Positions 16,143 through 24,550 of a stretch of 64,000 bases of DNA are shown here, one piece after another. The DNA comes from Pseudoglutamicibacter cumminsii (GTDB lineage Bacteria > Actinomycetota > Actinomycetes > Actinomycetales > Micrococcaceae). The notes under the pieces are model-generated. The model saw nothing but the letters and a program-made list of their open reading frames with translations, was not told the origin of the DNA and did not search any database. The stretch's first letter is position 1, and the number at the start of each line of letters is the position of its first letter. A program made the translations under genes and the position numbers. The DNA is taken from assembly GCF_003143995.1 (NCBI RefSeq), contig NZ_QFWG01000002.1, positions 124,001-188,000 on the forward strand. Direction: 5' to 3'.

Positions 16143-17306
16143 TCAGTGCCAGCGGTGGTCGTTGGCGTGGAGTCGTGGCCCCATGCGTTGTTTGGTGGCA
16201 CCGCCTTCGGCAAGTAGACGCACGACGCGTTGACGTTGCCCAGCCCAAGGTGCGAGGAGTTGTTCCATTTCGCGGTCGGTGGCTCGGCGGCCGGTCAGCG
16301 CCCATCCGACGTTGTGGGCTACGTGGTAGTCGCCGAAAGAAACGTGATCGCCGGAACCGTGGCTGCGTTGCAGAACTTCGGCGGCGGTCCACACGCCGAT
16401 CCCCGGGATGCTTCGCAGCGCGGACTCGATTTGTATCAAGCCACTGTTCGCCCCGCCGGCGGGGACGGTGTCTTGGAGTCTCCGGAGAGCTGACTCGCGT
16501 TCGAGCGCATGAACCAGGGTGTTCCGCCGTTTGCTGTCCACGCGGGCTTGATGCCATTCCCATGAGGGGATGCGTTTCCACGTCACACCGGTGGGCGGCA
16601 CGAATAGCTCCCCGGCTTTGCCCATCGGGCCGGGGGAGGGGTCGCCGAAACGGCTCACGAGCCGCAGCCACGCCCCGAAGGCTTCGTGGGCTGTGACTTT
16701 CTGCGCGAGGATTGCCGCCGCGAGGTGTTCCGGCAACGTCCCTGAAGAACCTAATAACAGGCCCGGACGTTCGGACCGCATCCGCTGAACCAGAGGCGGC
16801 AGGTCAGTCAAGGAATCGAACTCAGACCAATCATCGCTGCGGCCGAGCCAATCGGGAGCGTCCTGCAACGCTTCTTCCGCGCCGGGTCCCCACGCCTGGA
16901 AGCGGATCTGACGCGCGAGTGCCCCGCCTAGGCCTCGCGCGGCCCCGCGGTTATCTTGCGCCGACCGTACACGCATCGTCCCACCAGCTATAGCTGACGC
17001 GCTCAAACCCTCCGGCACAATCCTGACCTCAGCGATGCCGGACGGATAACGAACAGCCCGCCACGCATCGTGCGCATTGATCCGCAACGACGGATCGCGC
17101 CGCCCATGCTGAAAAGCGAACACCACCGTGCGCCATTCCAGCGGAACAGGCGGAACCCACGTCAGTTCAGCATCGGGGGCCATAGCGGGGTCGGGAGCGT
17201 TCATATAGATACTGTCCCATGCACCCCTGACAGTTTCAGCGCCGAGACCAGTTTCTGGCGAGGAAGAAAGCGAGCCAGGTGACGGCGTGTGAATCTCAGT
17301 GTTCAA
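16143..17306 (-). CDS. HhH-GPD DNA-3-methyladenine glycosylase (AlkA-like)
   Basis: A base-excision repair enzyme of up to 387 aa. The helix-hairpin-helix is RSIPGIGVWTAAEV and the catalytic aspartate follows in VSFGDYHVAHNVG. Residues 190-260 (HLAAAILAQKVTAHEA, AFGAWLRLVSRFG) match the helical glycosylase core. The N-terminal about 160 residues resemble the strand domain found in actinobacterial relatives. The start is uncertain: TTG 17306 gives full length and ATG 17204 gives 353 aa. TTG 17306 lies 31 bp from the divergent cbs start, so the promoters are close together. Substrate (alkylated purines) is inferred from family. Confidence 0.85.
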   Translation of the reverse strand: MNTEIHTPSPGSLSSSPETGLGAETVRGAWDSIYMNAPDPAMAPDAELTWVPPVPLEWRTVVFAFQHGRRDPSLRINAHDAWRAVRYPSGIAEVRIVPEGLSASAIAGGTMRVRSAQDNRGAARGLGGALARQIRFQAWGPGAEEALQDAPDWLGRSDDWSEFDSLTDLPPLVQRMRSERPGLLLGSSGTLPEHLAAAILAQKVTAHEAFGAWLRLVSRFGDPSPGPMGKAGELFVPPTGVTWKRIPSWEWHQARVDSKRRNTLVHALERESALRRLQDTVPAGGANSGLIQIESALRSIPGIGVWTAAEVLQRSHGSGDHVSFGDYHVAHNVGWALTGRRATDREMEQLLAPWAGQRQRVVRLLAEGGATKQRMGPRLHANDHRWH

Positions 17307-17323
17307 TCTCCCGCACGCCCCGG

Positions 17324-17329
17324 TACCGT
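17324..17329 (+). promoter_or_regulatory. -10 element for a leaderless cbs transcript
   Basis: TACCGT sits exactly 7 nt before the ATG at 17337 and no ribosome binding site is present. Confidence 0.45.
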
Positions 17330-17336
17330 GGACTAT

Positions 17337-18698
17337 ATGCGTTACGCGAATTCGGTATTGGACCTCATCGGAGGCACCCCGCTGGTCAAGCTCAACTCGG
17401 TTACGGACGGCATTAAAGCGACCGTTCTAGCCAAGCTTGAGTTCCTGAACCCTGGGGCCTCGATCAAAGACCGCATTGCTTTGAAGATGGTCGAAAAGGC
17501 GGAAGAAGCCGGCAAGCTCGGCCCGGGCGGCACGATCGTGGAGCCGACCTCCGGCAACACTGGCGTTGGGCTTGCGATGGTGGGGCAGCTCAAGGGGTAC
17601 CGCACGATTTTCGTGACGCCGGAGAAGGTCGCGGAAGAGAAGCGCTCGGTTTTGAAGGCGTACGGCGCGGAGGTTGTGGTGACGCCAACTGGCGTGGCAC
17701 CGGATTCGCCGGAGTCGTATTACGGGGTTTCGGACCGTTTGGCGCGCGAGATCGAGGGTGCTTATAAGCCGGACCAGTTCTCTAACTCCGCAGCCCCGGA
17801 GTCGCATTATGAAACAACTGGCCCTGAGATTTGGGCTGATACCGATGGCCGTGTGACCCACGTTGTGATGGGCGCGGGCACCGGTGGCACGGTTACGGGT
17901 ACGGGCCGGTACCTCAAGGATGTGTCCGATGGCGCGGTCAAGGTGATCGTGGCTGATCCGGATGGCTCGGTGTACTCGGGCGGCACGGGCCGCCCATACG
18001 CTGTCGAGGGTGTGGGCGATGACATGTGGCCTGGTAACTATGACCCTGAGGTCCCCGATGAGGTCCAGGCCGTGAGCGATGCCGAAGCGTTTGCGATGGC
18101 GCGGCGGCTTGCACGCGAAGAGGGCCTGCTGGTGGGTGGCTCCTCGGGGCTTGCCGTGGTGACCGCGTTGAACGTGGCCCGCGAGTTGCCTGAGGACGCC
18201 GTGGTGGTTGTGGTTCTGCCGGATTCGGGCCGCGGCTACATGGGCAAGTTTTTCAATGATGACTGGATGCTCACCAACGGCTTCCAGATTGATGCGGCTG
18301 GTGACGGCGCTGAGGAGAACGGCGAGACCGCCAGCGAGACCGTGGGCGCGCAACTGACGGAGCTTCCGGGCGTGCGCGGCGTGGATGAAAACGCTTCCTT
18401 GTCCGCGGCGATCGAGGCGTTGGATGCCGCCGGCGTGAATGTTTTGCCGGTGGTGCGGGGCGGGCATTGGCCTGCGCGAGTGGGTGAACTGGTGGGTTCG
18501 GTCACGCGTGAATCGGTGCTTTCGGCGCTCGATGCGGGCTCGGCTCCGGATACGCCGATCGACGCCGCGCACGCGGTGGGGCAGCAGATGCCGACGATCG
18601 GTTGGTGTCAACCCGTCGAGTGTTTGCACGAGCTATTGCGCGTCAACTCCGGCGTGGTGCTCTTGCGCGATGGCGAGGCCATCGACGTCGTGAGCTGA
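17337..18698 (+). CDS. cbs: Cystathionine beta-synthase
   Basis: PLP enzyme condensing serine and homocysteine to cystathionine. It has 453 aa. The N-terminal fold-II PLP domain carries the Schiff-base lysine in NPGASIKDRIAL, the substrate loop TSGNTGVGLAM and the phosphate-binding GAGTGGTVTGTGRYLK. The C-terminal part (about 330-453) is a CBS-domain pair (ENASLSAAIEALDAAGVNVLPVV, PDTPIDAAHAVG), which separates it from plain cysteine synthase. ATG 17337 was chosen over an in-frame ATG at 17289 because homology begins with MRYANSVLDLIGGTPLVKL and a leaderless -10 sits just upstream. metB follows 66 bp downstream, so the pair can turn homocysteine into cysteine. Confidence 0.93.
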   Translation: MRYANSVLDLIGGTPLVKLNSVTDGIKATVLAKLEFLNPGASIKDRIALKMVEKAEEAGKLGPGGTIVEPTSGNTGVGLAMVGQLKGYRTIFVTPEKVAEEKRSVLKAYGAEVVVTPTGVAPDSPESYYGVSDRLAREIEGAYKPDQFSNSAAPESHYETTGPEIWADTDGRVTHVVMGAGTGGTVTGTGRYLKDVSDGAVKVIVADPDGSVYSGGTGRPYAVEGVGDDMWPGNYDPEVPDEVQAVSDAEAFAMARRLAREEGLLVGGSSGLAVVTALNVARELPEDAVVVVVLPDSGRGYMGKFFNDDWMLTNGFQIDAAGDGAEENGETASETVGAQLTELPGVRGVDENASLSAAIEALDAAGVNVLPVVRGGHWPARVGELVGSVTRESVLSALDAGSAPDTPIDAAHAVGQQMPTIGWCQPVECLHELLRVNSGVVLLRDGEAIDVVS

Positions 18699-18764
18699 GC
18701 TGGAGTGCGCTGGGCTAACAGCGACGCGGCCACATGAAACTTTGAGACTTTGATGGAGTAGACA

Positions 18765-19967
18765 ATGACTGAGATCAACACTGACCAGGCAAACACTGAC
18801 CAGGCAAACACGAACATGCGAGACCTCGGTTTTTCGACCCGAGCTGTGCACGCTGGCCAAGATTTCGATCCGATCACCGGCGCGGTGATTCCGCCGCTGC
18901 ACATGTCCACGACGTACCACCCGCATTCGGTGGGCAACTTGCGTTTGGGTTATGACTATTCGCGCGGCACTAACCCGACTCGCGATAACTGGCAGGAGCA
19001 GATCGCTGCACTCGAGGGTGGCGCGTACGGTATTTCCTTCGCATCTGGCCTGGGTGCTGAGGACGCGATCATCCGCAGCCTGCTGACGTCCGGCGACCGC
19101 ATCGTCATGGGTAATGACGTGTACGGCGGCACCCACCGCCTCATCGACAAGATTCACGGCCCTAACGGCATCCGCCATTCCGCGGTGGATATGACGGACA
19201 CGGCGGCCGCTGTCGAGGCGATCCGTGCGGAAGCCACCGCGATGGTGTGGGTTGAGACGCCATCGAATCCGCTCATGAAGATCGCCGACATCGAGGCTCT
19301 CACCGCTGCCGGGCATGAGGCTGGCGCGGTCGTCGTAGTGGATAACACGTTTGCTTCGCCGTACCTGCAGTCGCCGCTGGCACTCGGTGCGGATGTGGTG
19401 ATTCACTCGACCACCAAGTATCTTGGCGGGCATTCCGATGTGGTGGGCGGCGGCGTCGTCACTGATTCGGAAGAGCTGGCGGACAAGATCCGCTTCATCC
19501 AGTTCGCGGCGGGTAATCAGTCGTCGCCGTTTGACGCGTACATGACCACGCGTGGCGCGAAGACTCTCGCGGTGCGGATGGAACGTCACTGCGATAACGC
19601 TGAGGCTGTAGCTAAGTGGCTTTTGGGGCGTGAGGAGGTCACGCAGGTTCTGTACCCGGGGCTTGCGGATCACCCGGGGCACGATGTTGCTGCCCGGCAG
19701 ATGAAGCGGTTCGGCGGCATGGTCTCGTTCCGGCTCGCTGGTGGCGCGGAGGCAGCGCGGACGGTTGCGGAAGGCACGGAGCTGTTCCGGCTCGCGGAAT
19801 CGCTGGGCGGCATCGAGTCGCTTTTGAACTACCCGGCTGAGATGACGCACGCTTCCGTCAAGGGAACCGAGCTCGAGGTTCCGGACGATTTGTTGCGGCT
19901 TTCGGTTGGTATCGAGGACGCTGCGGACCTCATCGCGGACCTCGAACGAGCTTTCGCGCGACTCTAG
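18765..19967 (+). CDS. metB: Cystathionine gamma-synthase/lyase (trans-sulfuration PLP enzyme)
   Basis: Fold-type I PLP enzyme of 400 aa. The Schiff-base lysine lies in VVIHSTTKYLGGHSD and the family motifs PPLHMSTTY, DYSRGTNPTR and VWVETPSNPL are present. The pairing with cbs makes gamma-lyase (cysteine from cystathionine) as likely as gamma-synthase, and many actinobacterial enzymes do both. The N-terminus has an in-frame 15-bp tandem duplication (NTDQANTDQANTN) before homology starts at LGFSTRAVHAGQ, so the true start could also be the ATG just before RDLGF. A strong terminator follows. Confidence 0.92.
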   Translation: MTEINTDQANTDQANTNMRDLGFSTRAVHAGQDFDPITGAVIPPLHMSTTYHPHSVGNLRLGYDYSRGTNPTRDNWQEQIAALEGGAYGISFASGLGAEDAIIRSLLTSGDRIVMGNDVYGGTHRLIDKIHGPNGIRHSAVDMTDTAAAVEAIRAEATAMVWVETPSNPLMKIADIEALTAAGHEAGAVVVVDNTFASPYLQSPLALGADVVIHSTTKYLGGHSDVVGGGVVTDSEELADKIRFIQFAAGNQSSPFDAYMTTRGAKTLAVRMERHCDNAEAVAKWLLGREEVTQVLYPGLADHPGHDVAARQMKRFGGMVSFRLAGGAEAARTVAEGTELFRLAESLGGIESLLNYPAEMTHASVKGTELEVPDDLLRLSVGIEDAADLIADLERAFARL

Positions 19968-19978
19968 ACGGATCGCGC

Positions 19979-20014
19979 TGCGGCCCACCCGGTGAAAGCG
20001 CCGGGTGGGCCGCA
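19979..20014 (+). terminator. Terminator after metB
   Basis: Perfect 14-bp arms 19979-19992 and 20001-20014 around an 8-nt loop, 11 nt after the stop. Confidence 0.8.
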
Positions 20015-20035
20015 CCAATTGTTATCTAAAAGCTC

Positions 20036-20064
20036 TTGTGGGCGGCAAACCGGCGCACTACTGT
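20036..20064 (+). promoter_or_regulatory. Promoter of the lipoprotein gene
   Basis: TTGTGG (20036-20041), a 17-nt spacer and TACTGT (20059-20064). The same -35 sequence is seen before rpsL. Confidence 0.5.
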
Positions 20065-20104
20065 TCTCGCTAAGGAAATTGTTGCGAGCGACGGAGGCAC
20101 ACTG

Positions 20105-20581
20105 GTGCAGAACTCATCGAAGGTGCGAAAACTGATCGCGAGCGCGGGTGCGCTCCTCGTAGTTGGCGCTGGGCTGACCGGTTGCGATGCTTTTGGCAGC
20201 GGTTGCAGCAAGGGCGCTTCGACCCCTGAGGAAGCTGCCGAAACGTTCATTACGGCTGCAGTGGCTGATGACGCGAAGAAAGCGTGCTCTGTTGGGCAAA
20301 AAGGCTCGACAGTCGAGAACGTTAAGCCTTACATGGCCGAATACCGTGAAAAATACGCTGGCCGCGACCTCAGCAAGTTGACCTTCGAGAACCTCCCCGA
20401 ACTTCAAATGGGGGGCGGTTACGTTGTCCGGGTATCGGAGAACGGCCGCGAGATTGAACGTATCGATGTCATAAATTACGGGCGGAAATACCAGTTCATC
20501 TCGTATGAAGCGACCCATGAAAACGAGAAAGAATACGGTACTCCGGCGTCCACTGAGCGGCTATCCGCAACGACGGACTAA
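20105..20581 (+). CDS. Predicted lipoprotein, 158 aa
   Basis: Secreted and lipid-anchored by sequence: positively charged start (KVRK), hydrophobic core, and lipobox LTGC with the lipidated Cys at residue 27. GTG 20105 has GGAGG 7 nt upstream. The mature part begins with a short Gly/Ser region, then TPEEAAETFITAAVADD, a pattern common in small extracytoplasmic proteins with an NTF2-like or DUF4878-type fold that senses or binds at the surface. The rest contains AEYREKYAGRDLS and the strand-rich GYVVRVSENGREIERIDVI. No firm family. It has its own promoter and terminator and is monocistronic. Confidence 0.78.
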   Translation: MQNSSKVRKLIASAGALLVVGAGLTGCDAFGSGCSKGASTPEEAAETFITAAVADDAKKACSVGQKGSTVENVKPYMAEYREKYAGRDLSKLTFENLPELQMGGGYVVRVSENGREIERIDVINYGRKYQFISYEATHENEKEYGTPASTERLSATTD

Positions 20582-20592
20582 CCAACTCTTGC

Positions 20593-20626
20593 GAGGCGGG
20601 GCTCATGTGAGCCCCGCCTCCTTTAT
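20593..20626 (+). terminator. Terminator after the lipoprotein gene
   Basis: A 12-13-bp GC-rich stem (20593-20605 with 20608-20620) followed by CTTTAT. Confidence 0.8.
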
Positions 20627-20649
20627 AGGTTCACGCGTGCGCGGCGGGG

Positions 20650-20860
20650 TAAACTGAATTATCCGCCGATATCCGGCTTTCCCTCATTCAATGCATGCCC
20701 CTTCGAACGGGGCTTATTCGCATGTGGTTTGTGTGCCTCGCCCAATGCGGGGCACTGTGTGTCGTGGAGGGAGTGGGCCGGTCACGGGCGTAACGCCCGC
20801 GTCCCGCGCACCCCACGAGTGTGCGGTTGACGCCTCCCCAAGAAACAGGAGGCCACTGAC
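20650..20860 (+). promoter_or_regulatory. Promoter and long structured leader of the DEAD-box helicase gene
   Basis: TAAACT (20650-20655) is a plausible -10 and would give a leader of about 200 nt. The leader holds several hairpins: GCCCC/GGGGC around TTCGAAC near 20698-20714, GCCTCGC/GCGGGGC near 20729-20747, and CGGGCG/CGCCCG near 20787-20801. Long folded leaders are known for cold-shock helicase genes; a thermosensor or autoregulation is inferred, not shown. Confidence 0.45.
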
Positions 20861-22936
20861 ATGGCTGAAAAACACGAAACCACTACCGCTCCAGAAAACA
20901 GCGCTGAGGAAACTAGCGCTGAAGAAACCAGCACCGAAACCAAGCCGGAGGGCCCGACGTTCGCTGAGCTGAACATCGAACCCCGCGTTTTGGCTGCGGT
21001 AGAAGACCTCGGCTACGAACGCCCTTCACCGATCCAGGCCGCGACCATCCCGACCTTGCTTGAGGGTCGCGACGTCGTGGGGCTCGCGCAGACCGGTACG
21101 GGTAAGACTGCGGCGTTCGCGATCCCGGCACTCACCAAGATCGCGGAAATCAACGACGTCAACGGCCCGGCTGAAACCCCGCAGATCCTCGTGCTCGCGC
21201 CAACGCGCGAGCTTGCCCTGCAGGTAGCTGAGGCTTTCTCTTCCTATGCCCGCTACTTCGACGACCTCACGATCCTGCCCGTGTACGGCGGTTCCCCGTA
21301 CGGCCCGCAGCTCAAGGCGCTGCGCCGTGGCGCACAGGTTGTGGTGGGCACCCCAGGCCGCGTTATCGACCACATCGAACGCGGATCCCTCGATCTCTCC
21401 AACCTCCTCTACGTGGTCCTCGACGAAGCCGACGAAATGCTCCGCATGGGCTTCGCGGAAGCCGTGGACACGATCCTCGAATCCACGCCGGAAGACAAGC
21501 AAGTCGCGCTGTTCTCCGCGACGATGCCTAAGCAGATCCGCCGCATCGCTGAAACCTACCTCCGCGACCCCGAGCACATCGCGGTGGACACCGCATCGAC
21601 CCCTGGCGCGAACATCCGCCAGCGCTACATCCAGGTCATGCACCAGTACAAGCTCGACGTCATGACGCGCCTGCTGGAAACCGAAGACACCGACGGCGTG
21701 ATCGCTTTCGTGCGCACCCGCCAGGCGACCGAAGACGTCGCAACCAAGCTCAAGGCCCGCGGCTTCCGTGCGGCGGCGATCAACGGCGACGTCCCGCAGG
21801 TTCAGCGCGAGAAGACGGTCGATCAGCTGCGCGACGGCGTGATCGACATCCTGGTTGCGACCGACGTTGCGGCGCGAGGCCTCGACGTTGAACGCATCTC
21901 TCACGTGTTCAACTACGACATCCCGCACGACACCGAGTCCTACGTGCACCGCATCGGCCGCACTGGCCGCGCCGGCCGTACTGGCGACGCGATCCTGTTC
22001 ATGACCCCGCGCGAACGCTACCTGCTCAAGCACATCGAACGCGCAACCGGCGGGACCGTCGAGGAATCGCCGATCCCGGGCATTGAGGCCGTGAACTCGT
22101 CCCGCCTGGGCCGGCTCGCTGAGCGGCTCACGCCTGCGCTCGAACAGGAGGACCTCACTCCGTACCGCGAGCTCGTGACCGACTACGTTGCGGAGAACGA
22201 TGTCGACGCCGTGCAGGTTGCTGCGGCGTTCGCGTTCCTCGCACAGGGCGGGCAGCCGCTGCTGACCGAGGAAATCCCGACGACTCCGCCGGCTAAGAAG
22301 AAGCGAGCCAAGCGTGAACGTGCAAACGACGATGCGGTAGCGGGCGAACGCGGTTCCGCACGCGCTGGTGGGCGTGGTGGCCGCGGTGACAGCGACAAGG
22401 TGACGTACAAGATCGCGGTGGGCCGCCGCAACCGGGCGACCCCGGGCGCGATCGTGGGTGCGCTCGCGAACGAAGGCGGGCTCGTGTCCGGCGACATCGG
22501 GCACATCGACATCCGCGAAAACTTCACCCTCGTTGACCTTCCGGTCGACATGCCGGACTCAACCCTGGACCTGCTGGCCGACACCCGCGTAGCCGGCCGC
22601 CGCATCGACATCCAGCAGGATCAAGGCGGGCCGTCGCGCGGTGGTTCTTCGCATGGCGGTGGGCACCGTGACTTTGGCGAACGCCGTGGTGGACACCGCG
22701 GTGAGCGCCGTGACTTTGGTGACCGCCGAGGTGGATTCCGTGGTGAGCGCGGCGAACGTGGCGGCAAGTTTGGTGATCGTGATGATCGTCACTCGTCGGG
22801 TTCGCGCGGCAAAAAGTCGTGGGATCGCGACGACCGCAAGGGTAGCTTCAAGCACAAGAAGAAGGACTCTGCGGCGCGTAAATTCAAGGATTCCAAGGAC
22901 AAGGGCGCTCCTAAGTGGAAGCGTCGCGGCCGGTAG
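20861..22936 (+). CDS. DEAD-box ATP-dependent RNA helicase (DeaD/CsdA type)
   Basis: A 691-aa RNA helicase for ribosome assembly and mRNA unwinding. It shows the Q motif (FAELNIEPRVLAAVEDLGY, SPIQ), motif I AQTGTGKTAAFA, DEAD in LDEADEMLRMGF, SAT in ALFSATMP, and motif VI HRIGRTGRAGRTG. A DbpA-like RNA-binding domain occupies about 505-585 (YKIAVGRRNRATPGAIVGAL). The tail is Arg/Gly/Asp-rich (DRRGGFRGERGERGG) and typical for RNA contacts. The N-terminus has a three-fold 15-bp in-frame repeat (SAEETSAEETSTET). ATG 20861 is preceded by AGGAGG. Confidence 0.95.
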   Translation: MAEKHETTTAPENSAEETSAEETSTETKPEGPTFAELNIEPRVLAAVEDLGYERPSPIQAATIPTLLEGRDVVGLAQTGTGKTAAFAIPALTKIAEINDVNGPAETPQILVLAPTRELALQVAEAFSSYARYFDDLTILPVYGGSPYGPQLKALRRGAQVVVGTPGRVIDHIERGSLDLSNLLYVVLDEADEMLRMGFAEAVDTILESTPEDKQVALFSATMPKQIRRIAETYLRDPEHIAVDTASTPGANIRQRYIQVMHQYKLDVMTRLLETEDTDGVIAFVRTRQATEDVATKLKARGFRAAAINGDVPQVQREKTVDQLRDGVIDILVATDVAARGLDVERISHVFNYDIPHDTESYVHRIGRTGRAGRTGDAILFMTPRERYLLKHIERATGGTVEESPIPGIEAVNSSRLGRLAERLTPALEQEDLTPYRELVTDYVAENDVDAVQVAAAFAFLAQGGQPLLTEEIPTTPPAKKKRAKRERANDDAVAGERGSARAGGRGGRGDSDKVTYKIAVGRRNRATPGAIVGALANEGGLVSGDIGHIDIRENFTLVDLPVDMPDSTLDLLADTRVAGRRIDIQQDQGGPSRGGSSHGGGHRDFGERRGGHRGERRDFGDRRGGFRGERGERGGKFGDRDDRHSSGSRGKKSWDRDDRKGSFKHKKKDSAARKFKDSKDKGAPKWKRRGR

Positions 22937-23009
22937 ATAACCGGCTGAGGGTGAGGCCTCGCTTTCGTTTTGGACTTGAGCTAAAACCCTGGTAGAGTCT
23001 TCATCTGTT

Positions 23010-23081
23010 GCCCCCTTAGCTCAGTGGTAGAGCGCAGTCTTGGTAAGACTGAGGTCATGGGATCGATTCCCATAGGGGGCT
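23010..23081 (+). tRNA. tRNA-Thr (anticodon GGT)
   Basis: Acceptor arms GCCCCCT and AGGGGGC pair. The anticodon arm CAGTC/GACTG holds loop TTGGTAA. The T loop is GATCGATTCC. No encoded CCA. Confidence 0.95.
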
Positions 23082-23084
23082 CTG

Positions 23085-23142
23085 AATGAGAATCCCGCAT
23101 GGCCCCTCCGATTCGGGTCGGGGCCGGCGGGATTTTCTCATT
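23085..23142 (+). terminator. Hairpin between tRNA-Thr and tRNA-Met
   Basis: AATGAGAATCCCGC (23085-23098) pairs with GCGGGATTTTCTCATT (23127-23142) apart from a small bulge. The long stem encloses a second hairpin. It may end the Thr transcript or set apart the two precursors. Confidence 0.55.
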
Positions 23143-23145
23143 CCT

Positions 23146-23219
23146 GGCGGTGTAGCTCAGCTGGTTAGAGCGCACGACTCATAATCGTGAGGTCGCGGGA
23201 TCGAGTCCCGCCACCGCTA
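23146..23219 (+). tRNA. tRNA-Met (anticodon CAT, elongator type)
   Basis: Acceptor arms GGCGGTG and CACCGCT pair with one G-U. The anticodon stem CACGA/TCGTG holds loop CTCATAA. The D arm GCTCAGCTGGTTAGAGC and T arm GGGATCGAGTCCC are standard. A paired first base (G-U) argues for elongator rather than initiator. No encoded CCA. Confidence 0.93.
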
Positions 23220-23224
23220 CAGAC

Positions 23225-23254
23225 AAGGCCCTCAGCAATGCGCTGGGGGCCTTT
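23225..23254 (+). terminator. Terminator of tRNA-Met
   Basis: AAGGCCCTCAGC pairs with GCTGGGGGCCTT around a 5-nt loop, followed by TCCTGTT. Confidence 0.7.
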
Positions 23255-23313
23255 CCTGTTAAGCTGACGAATTAACCAGACGAGATAAACAGGTGATTCC
23301 AAGGGGTGCTTCC

Positions 23314-24174
23314 ATGCTTCCGCTGCACGGTTATAAGGATGCGGTCTTAGCCTGGCTCTCTCAACGTGGGTGTGGCAGTTTATCGCCTCAGGTTTGCTCG
23401 GTTTTCTCTGAGTCATCTTTTGAGCCAAGCCGGGCTGGCCTCGCTGAATACTTTGACTCCGGAGCACACATCTCTTGGCTTGCCGGGCCAGGGATTTCGG
23501 GGATCGACTGGCCTAGAAACACACCTGGAGACATGTTGGCTCACGTTGCGACTTTCTGCTTATCCGATGCCCAACTTCATCCGGAAACAAGAGCTTCTTG
23601 GGGCGACGACTTAGACCTGCCAAGCGGGTTTCTAGAGATCTACCATGACCTGCAAACCTATGGTTATGACCCAGCTGATCGGAACGAACGGGGCTGGCTG
23701 GTGAGATGTATCCCAGATGTGACGGGATTGCATCTGGTCGATGAAGCCGTTGGTCTGGACCCTGTTAGCGGTGATGAGTGTCAGCAGGGGCTCATGATGC
23801 CGGGTTTCACTTTGCCGACGTTTGAAGATCTGCCAACTGACACGGCAGTAAGTTTTGATCAGTGGGAGTCGTGTTTTGAGGAACTAAAAGCAGGATGGCA
23901 TCTGCAACGGTTCGAGGTTAGCGCTGACTATCAGATTCCCTATAGCCATCTAGGTGGCCACTCCGCGCACGGGAAATGCGCTGTTTCTGATCTGCTACAC
24001 GAAGCATTGCCACTAGGTGACGGCGATGAGCATTATTTGCTTGCTTCGATCGAGTCGTGGACAACGCTTAACGGCTGGTTCGGCGATGCGGGCACCTTAG
24101 AAGTATGGATAAGAAAGCAAGATCTCGCCCAGCAACGCTTCGATGAGGCTTGGTGCCTGATCCGTAACGACTAG
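23314..24174 (+). CDS. YwqG-family (DUF1963) protein
   Basis: A 286-aa cytoplasmic protein. The C-terminal part carries the family's most typical pattern, HLGGHS followed by LLASIESW, then GDAGTLEVWIRKQDLAQQRF and a final WCLI. The earlier WPRN and YGYDPADRNERGW segments also fit. Function of the family is unknown. ATG 23314 has AAGGGG 7 nt upstream; an in-frame GTG at 23293 lacks one. By eye the gene is more AT-rich and uses more A/T-ending codons than its neighbours, and it sits right behind two tRNAs, where other actinobacteria often carry rpmG before hadA. Acquisition at the tRNA locus is possible, but no integrase or attachment repeat is seen. Confidence 0.75.
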   Translation: MLPLHGYKDAVLAWLSQRGCGSLSPQVCSVFSESSFEPSRAGLAEYFDSGAHISWLAGPGISGIDWPRNTPGDMLAHVATFCLSDAQLHPETRASWGDDLDLPSGFLEIYHDLQTYGYDPADRNERGWLVRCIPDVTGLHLVDEAVGLDPVSGDECQQGLMMPGFTLPTFEDLPTDTAVSFDQWESCFEELKAGWHLQRFEVSADYQIPYSHLGGHSAHGKCAVSDLLHEALPLGDGDEHYLLASIESWTTLNGWFGDAGTLEVWIRKQDLAQQRFDEAWCLIRND

Positions 24175-24204
24175 CGCTTCGCCAGCTAAACCCGCGCGCC
24201 AGGT

Positions 24205-24238
24205 CCTGCTTCGTACAAGCCCCTGCTTCATACAGACC
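24205..24238. repeat. Two 17-bp tandem repeats upstream of the 83-aa gene
   Basis: 24205-24221 and 24222-24238 are copies of CCTGCTTCRTACARRCC with three differences. They lie 43 bp before the -10 element of the next gene. Confidence 0.5.
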
Positions 24239-24280
24239 CCGCCGCGCACTTCAGCTCACCCCGCGCCGCGCATCGGCCAC

Positions 24281-24286
24281 TAGACT
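24281..24286 (+). promoter_or_regulatory. -10 element for a leaderless transcript of the 83-aa gene
   Basis: TAGACT lies exactly 7 nt before the ATG at 24294, with no ribosome binding site between. Confidence 0.5.
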
Positions 24287-24293
24287 GGTAACC

Positions 24294-24545
24294 ATGCTCA
24301 ACTGGGACTCCGCCTCTACACTCACGAAGGCCATGCTGATCGCGACCATCGCCGCGGTCCTCGCCGGCCTCGTGTTCCTCATCATGGGCGCCATCCAAGA
24401 CAACACCGGCCTCTTCACCACAGCATCCGTATTCCTCATGATCGGCATCATCGCCCACCTCATCGGATTCGGATCCCGCATGCGAGACGGCCGCCGAGCA
24501 CTCAAACAGAAAATGAACAGCGCCGGACCGCGGCGCGGAAGGTGA
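24294..24545 (+). CDS. Small membrane protein (DUF3188-like), 83 aa
   Basis: Two hydrophobic helices (AMLIATIAAVLAGLVFLIMG and ASVFLMIGIIAHLIGFG) separated by DNTG, with a positively charged tail ending PRRGR. Size and layout resemble DUF3188 membrane proteins found near hadA in Micrococcaceae, though the match is by pattern only. The stop overlaps the possible GTG start of hadA. It is likely the first gene of a leaderless hadA-hadB-murB transcript. Confidence 0.72.
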   Translation: MLNWDSASTLTKAMLIATIAAVLAGLVFLIMGAIQDNTGLFTTASVFLMIGIIAHLIGFGSRMRDGRRALKQKMNSAGPRRGR

Positions 24546-24550
24546 GCCAC

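Noticed and set aside
17300-17340. SAM or other riboswitch before cbs
   Set aside because: Only about 30 bp separate cbs from the divergent glycosylase gene and the transcript seems leaderless, so there is no room for one.
23010-23219. tRNA pair as an integration site of a mobile element
   Set aside because: No integrase, no repeated tRNA 3' end and no phage genes were found nearby, although the next gene has unusual composition.
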